This document shows positions 33,990 through 43,823 of a stretch of DNA of 64,000 bases, piece after piece. This DNA is from Helicobacter colisuis. Lineage in GTDB: Bacteria; Campylobacterota; Campylobacteria; Campylobacterales; Helicobacteraceae. The first letter of the stretch is position 1. The number at the start of each line of letters is the position of its first letter. Both the position numbers and the translations under genes were made by a program. The notes under the pieces were generated by a model. The model saw only the letters and a program-made list of their open reading frames with translations. It was not told the DNA's origin and did no database searches. The DNA is taken from the NCBI RefSeq assembly GCF_023646285.1, contig NZ_JAMOKX010000004.1, forward strand, positions 124,001 through 188,000, read 5' to 3'.

Positions 33990-34757
33990 CTAAAAGATTC
34001 CGCTAATTTGTGTTGCAATTTTATCTTCTAAAACAGGAATCGCCTCTTCTAGTTTAAGATTTAACTTAGTAGCTTCTGCAAAAAGAGTGGTTTGCTTCTC
34101 AGAATAATCACTAGCATAAACTTGCTCATTGTAATTAGCCCTATTATCATTAAGTTTGCCTGTTTTTTGTGTACTTGCCACATCACCTGCAAAGCTATTT
34201 AAGAAACCCGCTCTTCTTTGGTCATTCACAGAAGCCTGTCTCGAACTACTAGCATTAGTATTAATCGTGCCTCCAGCTATTTTTTGGCGAACATTAATAT
34301 CTACTTGCATTTGGAAGATTGTATCTTCTGTGAGTTTTCCTGCTATTCCACCTACAGCCGCTCCAATTAATCCACCCACAACACCACTAGTCGCTGAAGA
34401 ATGATTATATATCCCCACTCCAGCACCTGCAACTGCACCTACTCCAGCTGCGGGAGCTGCATTATTTTCTTGTTTGATATCGCAATACAAAACATTTGCT
34501 TGTAAAATAAAAGTTGCTTCTTTTGGATCTTCAACGATTTTATAACCTTTGCTTTGAAGCAAACCGATTACTTTGGGCGTTAAATTAATATTCTGTCCGC
34601 TAGTGTTTCGCATCGCAACAAAAATAGTCTGTTCAGATTTTGCCACAGGATCAACAAAAATACTTTGAGACATTGTTGAAGTAGTTTGCAATGAAGTTGT
34701 TACGCATCCACTTAGTAAAAAAACAGAAACAAGAGGTATTAATAAAGTTTTTTTCAT
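33990..34757 (-). CDS. traT: TraT-like complement resistance/surface exclusion lipoprotein
   Basis: 255 residues from ATG 34757 (AGGAGCG upstream). Lipobox VFLLSGCVTT. The middle is a glycine/alanine-rich hydrophobic segment (GVGAVAGAGVGIYN, GGLIGAAVGGIAGK) as in TraT. Plasmid TraT blocks conjugation and complement; chromosomal copies of this family occur widely in Gram-negatives and their job is less clear. Monocistronic, minus strand. An in-frame extension to 34811 lacks a ribosome site. Confidence 0.75.
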   Translation of the reverse strand: MKKTLLIPLVSVFLLSGCVTTSLQTTSTMSQSIFVDPVAKSEQTIFVAMRNTSGQNINLTPKVIGLLQSKGYKIVEDPKEATFILQANVLYCDIKQENNAAPAAGVGAVAGAGVGIYNHSSATSGVVGGLIGAAVGGIAGKLTEDTIFQMQVDINVRQKIAGGTINTNASSSRQASVNDQRRAGFLNSFAGDVASTQKTGKLNDNRANYNEQVYASDYSEKQTTLFAEATKLNLKLEEAIPVLEDKIATQISGIF

Positions 34758-34913
34758 AAACGCTCCTTGAGTAATTTTAGGATTAAGATTTATTATATTA
34801 CTAATTTTCACTTTAAAAGCTAATTTCTATCTTTAAAATAGCTTAGGGAAGGCGTTGAAAGCATAATCAATCTATTTTATTTTTATTTGTTAGAATTGTG
34901 ATATGTTAATATT

Positions 34914-34934
34914 TTGATTCCCAAAGGGAATCAA
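34914..34934 (-). terminator. Terminator of dps
   Basis: Nine-base perfect stem TTGATTCCC / GGGAATCAA with three-base loop, starting four bases after the dps stop on the minus strand. Flanking T and A runs would allow function in both directions. Confidence 0.7.
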
Positions 34935-34937
34935 TTT

Positions 34938-35375
34938 TTATGCAAGTTGAGCTTTTATCATCCAAATTGCTTTTTCTAAACTTGCAATTTTTTCATCTGC
35001 TAAAGCAGTAGTCGCCTTATCATTTGCTTCTCCTGCTGTATCAGAAAGCTCTCTAAAAGCCTTTAAAAAATACTCATATTCAGGTAAAATTGCTTGAACG
35101 ATTGTTCTTGAATCAAAGCTTGTGCCACTCTCTTCTTTGATTTTACTAACTGCCAACATGTCTTTGATAGTAACATAGGGCTTTTGTCCAATTTGCAAAA
35201 CACGCTCTGCCATATCATCCATTAAATCTGCCATATCATCATACATACTTTCTAATGCCGCATGAACAGGATGAAAATCCATTCCCTTAACATTCCAGTG
35301 ATAATTGTGTAATTTAATGTAAAAAACTGCACTGTCTGCTTGAATTTGTTTAAGTTGTTGAACGATCTTTTCCAT
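34938..35375 (-). CDS. dps: Dps/NapA ferritin-like DNA-protecting protein
   Basis: 145 residues, the size of H. pylori NapA. Ferroxidase motifs HNYHWNVKG and HAALESMYDDMADLMDD are present. It oxidises and stores iron as a dodecamer and protects DNA from peroxide. The upstream region 35376-35486 is AT-rich with TTATATATAATTATT-like sequence that could hold a Fur or PerR site, but I cannot define one. Confidence 0.93.
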   Translation of the reverse strand: MEKIVQQLKQIQADSAVFYIKLHNYHWNVKGMDFHPVHAALESMYDDMADLMDDMAERVLQIGQKPYVTIKDMLAVSKIKEESGTSFDSRTIVQAILPEYEYFLKAFRELSDTAGEANDKATTALADEKIASLEKAIWMIKAQLA

Positions 35376-35486
35376 AATATTCTCCTTAAAAATTTAATAT
35401 CTTTGAATTATACACTTTTGCTTGTAAAAAAGCTAATAAAATTATATATAATTATTCTTAAAAGAAAATTATTATTATTTAATAAT

Positions 35487-36452
35487 TTATCCACCTGTTT
35501 TATAGAATGCCCTTTTTGAAACCTCATCTAGATTCCAATCATTTTTTTCAGGCTTATTTTGAACACAAAGGTTAAGCTTACGCAAAATCTCATCAGCATC
35601 CCCATAAAGCATTGCTTCTTTAATATCCACAGCATTTTCATGATAAAGACAAGGTATCAGCTTCCCTTCACTGCTTAAGCGGATTCGATTGCAAGTTTTA
35701 CAAAAATCATCATTATGGGGAGCAATGACGCCAAAAAGATAAGAGTTTCTTTGGGGTATTTCATATAATGTTGCTGGTCCAAATACATCTTTTTTTAAAA
35801 GTCTATATTCGTATTTCTTGCTAATCCTTTGGAGAATCTCCTCTCCCCTAAGTCCGATAGTTCCGCCTTTTGCATGTGTATTTTCCATATATTCTATAAA
35901 CCGCACTCCCACACCAAGATTCATTCCATATTCTAAAATATCCACTACTTCATCATCATTAATTCCCTTTAGGGGCACCATATTTAATTTAACAATCAAC
36001 CCCTCATCTACGGCTTTTTTGATTCCTGCTAGAATCTTTTCTAAAGCATCACGCTTAGAAATACAAACAACTCCCTCTTTTTTTAGAGAATCAAGAGAAA
36101 TATTAATTCTCTTTAACCCTGCTTCTTTTAGATCTTTTGCAAGGGGTTCTAAGAGATAGGCATTGGTGGTTAATGCAATATCAATGTTAGAATTATAACG
36201 ATAAATCTCCCCTATAAATCCAGCAATTCCACGCCTAAGCAGTGGTTCTCCGCCTGTGATTCGGATTTTTTTTACTCCTTCATCAATAACTACTTTAATA
36301 AAATTTAATACACTCTCCAAAGGCACATCATCTTCTTCCCTACCTATATCCATAGGAGTATTTGGCATACAATAAAGGCAACGAAAATTACATCTCTCTG
36401 TAACACTTACGCGAATATAATCAATCACGCGCCCAAAACTATCAATCAACAA
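35487..36452 (-). CDS. moaA: GTP 3',8-cyclase MoaA
   Basis: 321 residues from TTG 36452 (AAAGGAG upstream). Radical SAM motif CNFRCLYCMP, ITGGEPLLRR, and the second cluster CKTCNRIRLSSEGKLIPC (spaced as CxxC-13-C). It makes the first intermediate of molybdenum cofactor. The frame stays open to 36668, but that part crosses mobA's start and is not MoaA-like. Divergent from mobA. Confidence 0.94.
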   Translation of the reverse strand: MLIDSFGRVIDYIRVSVTERCNFRCLYCMPNTPMDIGREEDDVPLESVLNFIKVVIDEGVKKIRITGGEPLLRRGIAGFIGEIYRYNSNIDIALTTNAYLLEPLAKDLKEAGLKRINISLDSLKKEGVVCISKRDALEKILAGIKKAVDEGLIVKLNMVPLKGINDDEVVDILEYGMNLGVGVRFIEYMENTHAKGGTIGLRGEEILQRISKKYEYRLLKKDVFGPATLYEIPQRNSYLFGVIAPHNDDFCKTCNRIRLSSEGKLIPCLYHENAVDIKEAMLYGDADEILRKLNLCVQNKPEKNDWNLDEVSKRAFYKTGG

Positions 36453-36541
36453 AAGTTCTCCTTTGGGAGTAAAATTTTTGCAATCATACCCAAGCCAAGC
36501 AAAAAAAGCTATAATTTCACTCAAAGTTTGAAGGTTTGCAT

Positions 36542-37099
36542 ATGAAAAATTGTGTAATTTTGTGTGGTGGAAAAAGCTCAAGAATGGGGCAAAAGAAAGA
36601 AAATTTAGATTTTTTTGGTGAAAGTTTGGCAGATTTTCAAGCCAAAAAAATGCAAAAAATCTTTCCACAAGTCTATTTTTCTGGCAAAAAGCCTATATCT
36701 AACTCAAGTCATTTCCAAACTCTTTTGGATTTAAATACAGAATTTGCTCCTATTTTTGGCTTAGAAAGCATTTTGCAAACACTTAAAACAGACATTTTTA
36801 TCCTTAGTATTGACACTCCTTTTTTAAGCGAAGAAAGCATTACAAAACTCATTGATTCTTACCAAAAAGCTAAAAAGCCAACCTTTGCTAAGAATCAAAA
36901 AATCCATCCACTTCTTGGAATTTACACCTATGAAGCTCTTACTCCCATTCAACAACAAATCGCAAAAAAAAATTATCGTTTAATGGACTTATTAGGGCTT
37001 CTTAGCGCTAATTTTGTAGAGATTCCAGAATTCCAAACCCAAAATCTCAATACCCCCAAAGAATATCAAAATGCCTTACAAGGATATTTAAATGGCTGA
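36542..37099 (+). CDS. mobA: Molybdenum cofactor guanylyltransferase MobA
   Basis: 185 residues. Nucleotide-binding motif ILCGGKSSRMGQKKENL and the SIDTPFLSE segment are typical. It attaches GMP to Mo-molybdopterin for enzymes such as nitrate reductase and formate dehydrogenase; the latter fits the selC gene nearby. Overlaps flhB by eight bases. Confidence 0.9.
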   Translation: MKNCVILCGGKSSRMGQKKENLDFFGESLADFQAKKMQKIFPQVYFSGKKPISNSSHFQTLLDLNTEFAPIFGLESILQTLKTDIFILSIDTPFLSEESITKLIDSYQKAKKPTFAKNQKIHPLLGIYTYEALTPIQQQIAKKNYRLMDLLGLLSANFVEIPEFQTQNLNTPKEYQNALQGYLNG

Positions 37100-38165
37100 T
37101 GAAGAAGAAAAGACTGAAGCCCCTTCTGCGCGTAAAATAGAGAAAGCTCGCGAGGAAGGGAATGTCATCAAAAGCCCCGATGTTAATGCTTTTTTAGGCT
37201 TAGTTGTAGGGCTTGTTTTGATTTTTTTATGCTTTAATTTTTGGGTGAATGGCTTAAGTGGCATCTTTTTTGAAGTTTATCATATTTTTAATCAAGATCT
37301 CACGCGCTCTAATGCCATTTCTCTGACAATTTCTCTAGTCTTTAAAGTGCTTTATTTGCTTACGCCTATTTTTGGTGCTTTAATGCTTATAGGAATTATT
37401 GCTAATATTTCTCAAAGCGGTTTTTTATTAACCACAAAAGCTATCCAGCCCAAACTCCAAAAACTCAATTTCATTAGTGGATTAAAAAATATCATTTCTC
37501 TTAAAAAATTGCTTGATGGATTCTTGATTACATTTAAAGTTCTCACGGCTTTTATCATTGCTTTTTTTGTCTTTTTAGGCTTTATGAAAGAACTAACTAC
37601 CGTTTCACTTTTTCCTATTGGCGATCAAATGATTTGGCTAAAAGATAAGGCTCTCATTCTCATTGCTATATTATTAGCCTTTTTTTTAGTGATGGCAATC
37701 GCTGATTACCTTATCAAGCGCTATCAATATTTCAAGTCCTTGCGTATGAGCAAACAAGAAGTCAAAGATGAATTTAAAAACCAAGAAGGGGATCAACAAG
37801 TTAAAGGAAAAATCCGATCTTTAATGTTTCAAGCTGCCAAAAAGCGAATGATGCAAAATATTCCTAATGCCGATGTTGTTGTTACTAACCCAACTCACTA
37901 TGCTGTAGCTTTGCGCTATGATTCCAGCAAAGAAAGAGCACCAAGAGTTTTAGCCAAAGGCGTGGATTTTCTTGCCCAAAGAATCAAAGAAATCGCCAAA
38001 GAAAATGAAATTCCCATTATTGAAAACCCACCCCTAGCAAGGGCGCTTTATAAAGATGTTGATATTGACAAAGAAATTCCTGAAACTCTCTATCAGGCTA
38101 TGGTAGAAGTTCTCATTAAAGTTCAACAAATCAACGAAGAGCGCAAAAAAGGCGTGAATTTCTAA
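37092..38165 (+). CDS. flhB: Flagellar export apparatus protein FlhB
   Basis: 357 residues. N-terminal EKTEAPSARKIEKAREEGNV (as EKTEAPS, KAREEGNV), four transmembrane helices, then the cytoplasmic domain with autocleavage site NPTH in VVVTNPTHYAVALRY. It controls the hook-to-filament export switch. Co-transcribed with mobA by overlap. Confidence 0.95.
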   Translation: MADEEEKTEAPSARKIEKAREEGNVIKSPDVNAFLGLVVGLVLIFLCFNFWVNGLSGIFFEVYHIFNQDLTRSNAISLTISLVFKVLYLLTPIFGALMLIGIIANISQSGFLLTTKAIQPKLQKLNFISGLKNIISLKKLLDGFLITFKVLTAFIIAFFVFLGFMKELTTVSLFPIGDQMIWLKDKALILIAILLAFFLVMAIADYLIKRYQYFKSLRMSKQEVKDEFKNQEGDQQVKGKIRSLMFQAAKKRMMQNIPNADVVVTNPTHYAVALRYDSSKERAPRVLAKGVDFLAQRIKEIAKENEIPIIENPPLARALYKDVDIDKEIPETLYQAMVEVLIKVQQINEERKKGVNF

Positions 38166-38245
38166 TCTATCCTTATGACTCTATCAAGAATTTTTAAGTA
38201 AAAATTCGTTAAATTGACAAATTTACTTCTCTATGCAAGATAATT

Positions 38246-38344
38246 GGAGGGTATATGTCGCTGGTGGGCATCGTGGGCTTCAAACCCATTTGAGTGGATA
38301 GGTGTCTATTTGCTGGGGAGTTCGATTCTCTCACCCTCTCGCCA
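38246..38344 (+). tRNA. selC: tRNA-Sec (anticodon TCA)
   Basis: A long tRNA with encoded CCA (38342-38344), T-loop TTCGATT (38321-38327) with a five-pair stem, an eight-nucleotide acceptor 3' strand (ACCCTCTC), a long variable arm (about 38288-38313) and anticodon loop CTTCAAA (anticodon TCA, 38280-38282). These are diagnostic of selenocysteine tRNA. Acceptor pairs run 46-52 with 333-339 (46 pairs with 339 as G-U); the expected first pair would be T38245 with C38340, a mismatch. It lies between flhB and ftsK. It implies SelA/SelB and selenoproteins elsewhere. Confidence 0.9.
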
Positions 38345-38371
38345 TTATTGAATACTTTTTAAGGAATCAAC

Positions 38372-41300
38372 ATTAAAGCAAATTTTTTAAAAATTAATCA
38401 AAAAATACTATTGGTAGAAATTTTAGCGTTATTGGGAATCTTATCCATTATTGGAAGATTTGGTTTATTAGGGAGTATAGGAAAATCTTATGCTAGTCTC
38501 CATTTTAACCTTTTTGGCTATTTGGGATATATTTGGCTTTTAGCCCTTGCTTATTTATTTTACAAAAATGCTCATAATCTCAAAGAGCGCATCATTGAAA
38601 AAATACTTGGCGTAGTTATTATAGGATTAGCCCTATTGATTTTACAAGGGCTTTTTATAGGTAATGCGGGATTCTTTAGCAACGCATTTAGTAGCATTTT
38701 AAAGTCTTTTATTAATCCACTTGGAATCTTTGGGCTTACTCTTGTTTTAACTCTATTTGGCATTGTGCTTTATACTGGAAAATCTGCCAAAACATTGTTT
38801 TCTAGATTCATTCAGGGGCTTAAAGATGATCTTAAAAAAACCCCAAAAGATCTAGAACAACCAAAAAAAGAAAGCTTTTTCCTACGCCTAAAAGCCTTTT
38901 TTACCCTACCCACCAAAATATCTAACAAAAGAAATCCCCATTCCCTAACACTAGAGGAATTGGCTTCTCTTAGCAAAAATCCACCTAGTGCGCCTAGCGC
39001 AACGCAAACGCCACAGCAAGAACTAAATTTTGATAATCCTATCTTGCAGACCAAGGAAGAATCGCCAGAGGAATCACAAAATCTAGCAGAACAAGAAGAA
39101 TCTCTCACTTTTCCACAAAATATGCCAAACATTGATGGTAAATCCCAAAATACCCCAAGTTCTAGCGTCACTGAAGAATCACAAGAATCACAGATTCGGC
39201 TCATTTCCACTCAAGAAGCCAAAACTCAAAAAAATCACAACTTGCAGCAATTCCAAATGGAATCCATAATGAGTTTAGAGCGATTTAAGAACTTTGAAAA
39301 AAATATTTTTTTTCAAGAAGAAGAAGATAATGATCCCATTAAGCTAATCAAAAAAACTCAAGATGAAAATCTAGAACCACAAGAGACAAATCCATTTGCT
39401 TTCTTAAAAGAGCGGCAAGAACCGCAAGAATCTCCAGCACCAAACCCCAAAGAAGATCAATCACCCCAAGAATCACTCAAAGAATCGCCTAAGCCTATCA
39501 AAGCCTATCCCAAAAAGCTCTATTCTGCTACACCCTTTAGTGCTTATTATGAAAAAAATCCAGCCGATGCAACGCGTGACTGCCTTGTCCCCAATGACAC
39601 AGAAACTTCGCAAAATCAAACCACAATAACCAATGAAGATCCAATAGCTGAAGCAACCCCACAAAACAAACCAGCATCAATCCAGCAACAACTAGAAGAT
39701 GAGGATATGCGTGCCATTCAAATGGCTATCAAAGAAGAGCTACAAAAAGCTCAAGATTACTTATCTGTTCAACAAGAATCATCACCCAATTTTGTGGAAG
39801 ATGAGATTGTTCAACAAGAAACACAAGAAACACAAGAAACACAAGAAACACAAGAAACACAAGAAATAATCAAAGAAAAGCTTGAAGAAAAAAAAGGTAT
39901 AGTGCTAAATTCAGATTATCTAACAATCACAAACCAACAAACCACCTTTGAAGAATCACCTCTTCAAGAATCACCAATCACCTCAATTTCACAAGATTTG
40001 CAAGAAGCATCACTCTTGCAAAATATCAATTTCCCGGTTTATGGCTATGGAAATACTTTTAGTCAAACTCCACAAGAGACAAATCCAAACTTTACCCAAC
40101 AAACATTGCCCCAACAAAAACCTCAAGAAAATACGCCTACACCTATCACTCCACAATCCCAACAAGAAACTTTAGAGATTTTGCAAAATGCCATTAGAGA
40201 AAAAAGAGATTTAACCCTACAATTTAAAGAGGAAATCGCCCCAACCCCAACAAAGATTCCTCTAGAATCCAACCAAAACCAACAAAACCAATCCATTCCA
40301 AATGCCCAAGAATCTATAACCCAAGTAGCTCCCCAAACTCCACAATCTCAAACCAATACCACCCAAGTTAAAATCCTTGAAGAAAATCAAAATCTTCTCA
40401 ATGAGATTGAAACAAGCACAGAATCAAAGCCTATCCAAACCGATTTTATTCTGCCTAAGCTTGAATTTCTACAAACTCCTCAAGAAGAGAGAATCGAGAT
40501 TGACGAAGATGAAATTGATAAAAAAATCAATGATTTACTTAACAAACTTCGTATGTTCAAAATTGAAGGTGATATTGTCCGCACTTATTCTGGACCTATC
40601 GTTACAACTTTTGAATTTAGACCAAGCCCTAATGTCAAAGTCTCTAGAATCCAAACTCTCCAAGATGATCTAGCGATGGCTTTGAGAGCTAAAACTATCA
40701 GGATTCAAGCTCCTGTGCCAGGAAAAGATGTCGTTGGCATTGAGATTCCAAATAGTCAAATCCAAACTATCTATTTACGAGAAATTCTAGAAAATGATAT
40801 TTTTCAAAATGCAACTTCACCGCTTACTTTGGCTTTAGGCAAAGACATTGTAGGGAATCCTTTTGTTACCGACCTTAAAAAGCTCCCTCACCTACTCATT
40901 GCAGGGACAACAGGAAGCGGTAAAAGTGTGGGAATAAATGCGATGATTCTCTCTTTGCTTTACAAAAATTCTCCCGATACACTAAGGTTACTTATGATTG
41001 ATCCTAAAATGCTTGAATTTAGCATTTACAATGATATTCCACATTTATTAACCCCAGTTATCACACAACCAAAAAAAGCAATCATTGCACTTGATAATGC
41101 AGTTAAAGAAATGGAAAGACGCTACACACTAATGAGCGAAGCACGAATCAAAAATATTGAAAGTTATAACAAAAAGGCTGAAATAGAAGGCTTTGAGCCA
41201 TTTCCTTATATTGTAATTGTCATTGATGAGTTAGCAGATTTGATGATGAGCGGCGGAAAAGAAGCTGAACTTTCTATCGCGCGTTTAGCGCAAATGGCGC

Positions 41301-41830
41301 GCGCTAGTGGTATTCACCTCATTGTTGCCACGCAAAGACCAAGCGTTGATGTTGTTACAGGAACTATCAAAGCCAATCTACCCTCACGCATTAGCTATAA
41401 GGTGGGGCAAAAAATTGATTCTAAAGTAATTTTAGATAGCTTTGGAGCTGAGTCGCTCCTAGGGCGTGGTGATATGCTTTTCACGCCTCCAGGTGGAGGA
41501 ATAGTGAGACTTCATGCGCCATGGAGCACAGAAGAAGAAATCGAAAAAATCGTAGAATTTATCAAATTACAGCGACCTGTACAATACAATGAAAACTTTA
41601 TGCCCAATGAAGATGAAACTTTGGGGCTTAATTATGAGGGTGAGACAGATGAACTCTATGAGGAAGCAAAAAGAATCATGCTTGCTAATAATAAAACTTC
41701 CATAAGTTACATTCAAAGGCGATTAGGAATTGGCTATAACAAAGCAGCTAATATTGTAGAACAAATGATATCTAGGGGCTTTTTAAGTCAGCCAAACTCT
41801 AAAGGAGTGCGTGAAATCATTGGCGAATAA
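38372..41830 (+). CDS. ftsK: DNA translocase FtsK
   Basis: About 1150 residues: four transmembrane helices (about 1-145), a very long Gln/Glu/Ser/Pro-rich linker (about 155-690), then the motor with Walker A GTTGSGKSVG, VIDELADLMM and QMARASGIHLIVATQRPS pieces, and a C-terminal winged gamma domain (ISYIQRRLGIGYNKAA). It pumps DNA at the septum and activates Xer recombination. The first standard start is TTG 38411 without a ribosome site, inside the expected N-terminus; in frame at 38372 is ATT, six bases after AAGGA, giving MKANFLKINQKILL. I prefer this rare start. Confidence 0.85.
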   Translation: MKANFLKINQKILLVEILALLGILSIIGRFGLLGSIGKSYASLHFNLFGYLGYIWLLALAYLFYKNAHNLKERIIEKILGVVIIGLALLILQGLFIGNAGFFSNAFSSILKSFINPLGIFGLTLVLTLFGIVLYTGKSAKTLFSRFIQGLKDDLKKTPKDLEQPKKESFFLRLKAFFTLPTKISNKRNPHSLTLEELASLSKNPPSAPSATQTPQQELNFDNPILQTKEESPEESQNLAEQEESLTFPQNMPNIDGKSQNTPSSSVTEESQESQIRLISTQEAKTQKNHNLQQFQMESIMSLERFKNFEKNIFFQEEEDNDPIKLIKKTQDENLEPQETNPFAFLKERQEPQESPAPNPKEDQSPQESLKESPKPIKAYPKKLYSATPFSAYYEKNPADATRDCLVPNDTETSQNQTTITNEDPIAEATPQNKPASIQQQLEDEDMRAIQMAIKEELQKAQDYLSVQQESSPNFVEDEIVQQETQETQETQETQETQEIIKEKLEEKKGIVLNSDYLTITNQQTTFEESPLQESPITSISQDLQEASLLQNINFPVYGYGNTFSQTPQETNPNFTQQTLPQQKPQENTPTPITPQSQQETLEILQNAIREKRDLTLQFKEEIAPTPTKIPLESNQNQQNQSIPNAQESITQVAPQTPQSQTNTTQVKILEENQNLLNEIETSTESKPIQTDFILPKLEFLQTPQEERIEIDEDEIDKKINDLLNKLRMFKIEGDIVRTYSGPIVTTFEFRPSPNVKVSRIQTLQDDLAMALRAKTIRIQAPVPGKDVVGIEIPNSQIQTIYLREILENDIFQNATSPLTLALGKDIVGNPFVTDLKKLPHLLIAGTTGSGKSVGINAMILSLLYKNSPDTLRLLMIDPKMLEFSIYNDIPHLLTPVITQPKKAIIALDNAVKEMERRYTLMSEARIKNIESYNKKAEIEGFEPFPYIVIVIDELADLMMSGGKEAELSIARLAQMARASGIHLIVATQRPSVDVVTGTIKANLPSRISYKVGQKIDSKVILDSFGAESLLGRGDMLFTPPGGGIVRLHAPWSTEEEIEKIVEFIKLQRPVQYNENFMPNEDETLGLNYEGETDELYEEAKRIMLANNKTSISYIQRRLGIGYNKAANIVEQMISRGFLSQPNSKGVREIIGE
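39812..39865. repeat. In-frame 9-bp tandem repeat in ftsK
   Basis: One CAACAAGAA followed by five ACACAAGAA units, encoding QQE then TQE five times, in the linker of FtsK. Copy number changes keep the frame, so it is a likely length-variable site. Confidence 0.85.
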
Positions 41831-41923
41831 TCTTTAATCTACTCTAAAAAAATATGTAATTTTAAGTAAATTTTTGATAAACTTATTTACTTTAAGTATT
41901 TTTATTTTTGGAGTAGAGAAAGT

Positions 41924-43228
41924 ATGAATCCGAGTTTAAAGGTCAATAAAATCAATAGTGCAAACGCGAATGCACAAGCTACTATCGCACTTAGTGAGCT
42001 AGATAAGAAAATTAATGAAGTTACTAAAGTTGCTAGTAAAAATCTCAAGATTGATGGTTTTAGAAAAGGAAAAATTCCAGCCGCTATTATCAAGTCTCGC
42101 TATGGCAAACAACTAGAAACAGATGCGCAAAGAGAATGTGTGCAAGACTTATTGCAAGAAATTTTAAAAGAACTTAATGTTAAAGCCGATGCACTCATAG
42201 GTGATCCAAGAATCACAAAATTTGATAAAAAAGATAATGGAATTGAAGTCGAAATTGAATTAAGTCTAACACCAGAGATTCCATTAGACAATGTAGAAAG
42301 TTGCATTCCAGAGGTTAAGATTCCAGAAGTTACTGAAGAAGAAATTAACAAAAGGTTAGAAGAGATTGCTGATGCAAGAGCTCCGCTTGTAGGCATAGAA
42401 GATGCTAGAAGAAAGCTCAAAGATGGCGAATACGCAAAAATTAACTTTGAAGGGTTTATTGATGGAGAGCCTTTTGAAGGAGGCAAGGCAGAAAATTATC
42501 TCTTAAAAATCGGTAGCAAATCTTTCATTGAAGGTTTTGAAGATCAGCTCATTGGAATGAAAAAAGATGAAGAAAAAGATATTCAAGTAATATTCCCAGA
42601 AAACTATCATGCCGCAAATCTAGCAGGAAAACCAGCAACTTTTAAAGTTAAACTCAATGAAATCCAAACTAAAGGTAAAATAGAGATTGATGATAACTTT
42701 GCCAAAACACTCTTGCCAGAAGAAAAAGAGGCTAATGTTGCGTTGCTTAAAGAAAAAATCAAGGAACAAATTGCTGCAGAAAAAAAACAAGCGCTTTACA
42801 ATAACGAATTAAAAGCTACATTAATTGAAAATATCCACAAAGCCATTGACTTTGATTTGCCTAATCTCATTGTCGAACAAGAGATGGACTTACTCTTAAG
42901 AAATGAGTTTGCCAAACTCGCAAAAGAAGAACAAGAAAAATTAGCCAAAGACACTGAAGCACTCAAAGCTAAACGCGAAGAGCAAAGAAACGCTGCACAA
43001 AAAAGCGTTAAAACCACTTTCATTATCGATGCAATTGCAAGACGCGATAATATTGATATTCATGAAAATGAAATTCTTAACACAATTTATTATGAAGCAA
43101 TGGCGATGCGTCAAGATCCAAAAATGGTCTTAGAATACTACAAAAATAATAATCTTATCCCTGCTATTAAAATGGCAATGCTAGAAGATAGAATCTTGAC
43201 TAATCTACTCAACAAGAATGCACAATGA
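41924..43228 (+). CDS. tig: Trigger factor
   Basis: 434 residues. Ribosome-binding loop in [13 protein letters not shown], then an FKBP-type prolyl isomerase domain (about 155-240; [18 protein letters not shown], and [16 protein letters not shown]) and a helical C-terminal chaperone domain. It binds nascent chains at the ribosome exit. Overlaps clpP by four bases, so chaperone and protease are co-expressed. Confidence 0.95.
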   Translation: MNPSLKVNKINSANANAQATIALSELDKKINEVTKVASKNLKIDGFRKGKIPAAIIKSRYGKQLETDAQRECVQDLLQEILKELNVKADALIGDPRITKFDKKDNGIEVEIELSLTPEIPLDNVESCIPEVKIPEVTEEEINKRLEEIADARAPLVGIEDARRKLKDGEYAKINFEGFIDGEPFEGGKAENYLLKIGSKSFIEGFEDQLIGMKKDEEKDIQVIFPENYHAANLAGKPATFKVKLNEIQTKGKIEIDDNFAKTLLPEEKEANVALLKEKIKEQIAAEKKQALYNNELKATLIENIHKAIDFDLPNLIVEQEMDLLLRNEFAKLAKEEQEKLAKDTEALKAKREEQRNAAQKSVKTTFIIDAIARRDNIDIHENEILNTIYYEAMAMRQDPKMVLEYYKNNNLIPAIKMAMLEDRILTNLLNKNAQ

Positions 43229-43815
43229 GCTATTATGTCCCTATCGTTATAGAAAAAACTGGGCGCGGCGAGAGAAGCTATGATATTTACTCACGGCTTC
43301 TTAAAGACCGAATCATTATGCTAAGTGGTCAAATTGATGATGGAGTTGCGGCTTCTATTGTCTCTCAACTTCTTTTTTTGGAAGCAGAAGATCCACAAAA
43401 AGACATTTATTTCTACATTAACTCTCCAGGTGGAGTAGTTACAAGTGGGCTTAGCATTTATGATACTATGAATTATATTAAGCCCGATGTTTGCACAATC
43501 TGTATCGGACAAGCAGCAAGTATGGGCGCATTTTTGCTTAGTTGTGGAACAAAAGGGAAACGCTATTCTTTGCCTAATTCAAGAATCATGATTCACCAAC
43601 CTTTAGGTGGAGCCCAAGGACAAGCTACAGATATTGAGATTCAAGCAAAGGAGATCTTACGCTTAAAAGCGACTTTAAATGAGATTCTAGCAAACAACAC
43701 TAGCCAATCCCTAGAAAAGATTGCTAAAGATACGGATAGAGATTTTTTTATGAGTGCCAAAGAAGCCAAAGATTATGGACTAATTGATAATATTTTGACA
43801 AAAAGTTTAAAATAG
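43225..43815 (+). CDS. clpP: ATP-dependent Clp protease proteolytic subunit ClpP
   Basis: 196 residues. Catalytic Ser in [11 protein letters not shown], His in [10 protein letters not shown], and Asp in the later AKDTDRDFF region. [23 protein letters not shown]-type N-terminus. Forms the tetradecameric chamber working with ClpA/ClpX. In the tig-clpP-GGDEF-def-comM operon. Confidence 0.96.
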   Translation: MSYYVPIVIEKTGRGERSYDIYSRLLKDRIIMLSGQIDDGVAASIVSQLLFLEAEDPQKDIYFYINSPGGVVTSGLSIYDTMNYIKPDVCTICIGQAASMGAFLLSCGTKGKRYSLPNSRIMIHQPLGGAQGQATDIEIQAKEILRLKATLNEILANNTSQSLEKIAKDTDRDFFMSAKEAKDYGLIDNILTKSLK

Positions 43816-43823
43816 GATTAGCA

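Noticed and set aside
35376-35486. Fur or PerR box before dps
   Set aside because: The region is too uniformly AT-rich to define a specific site by eye.
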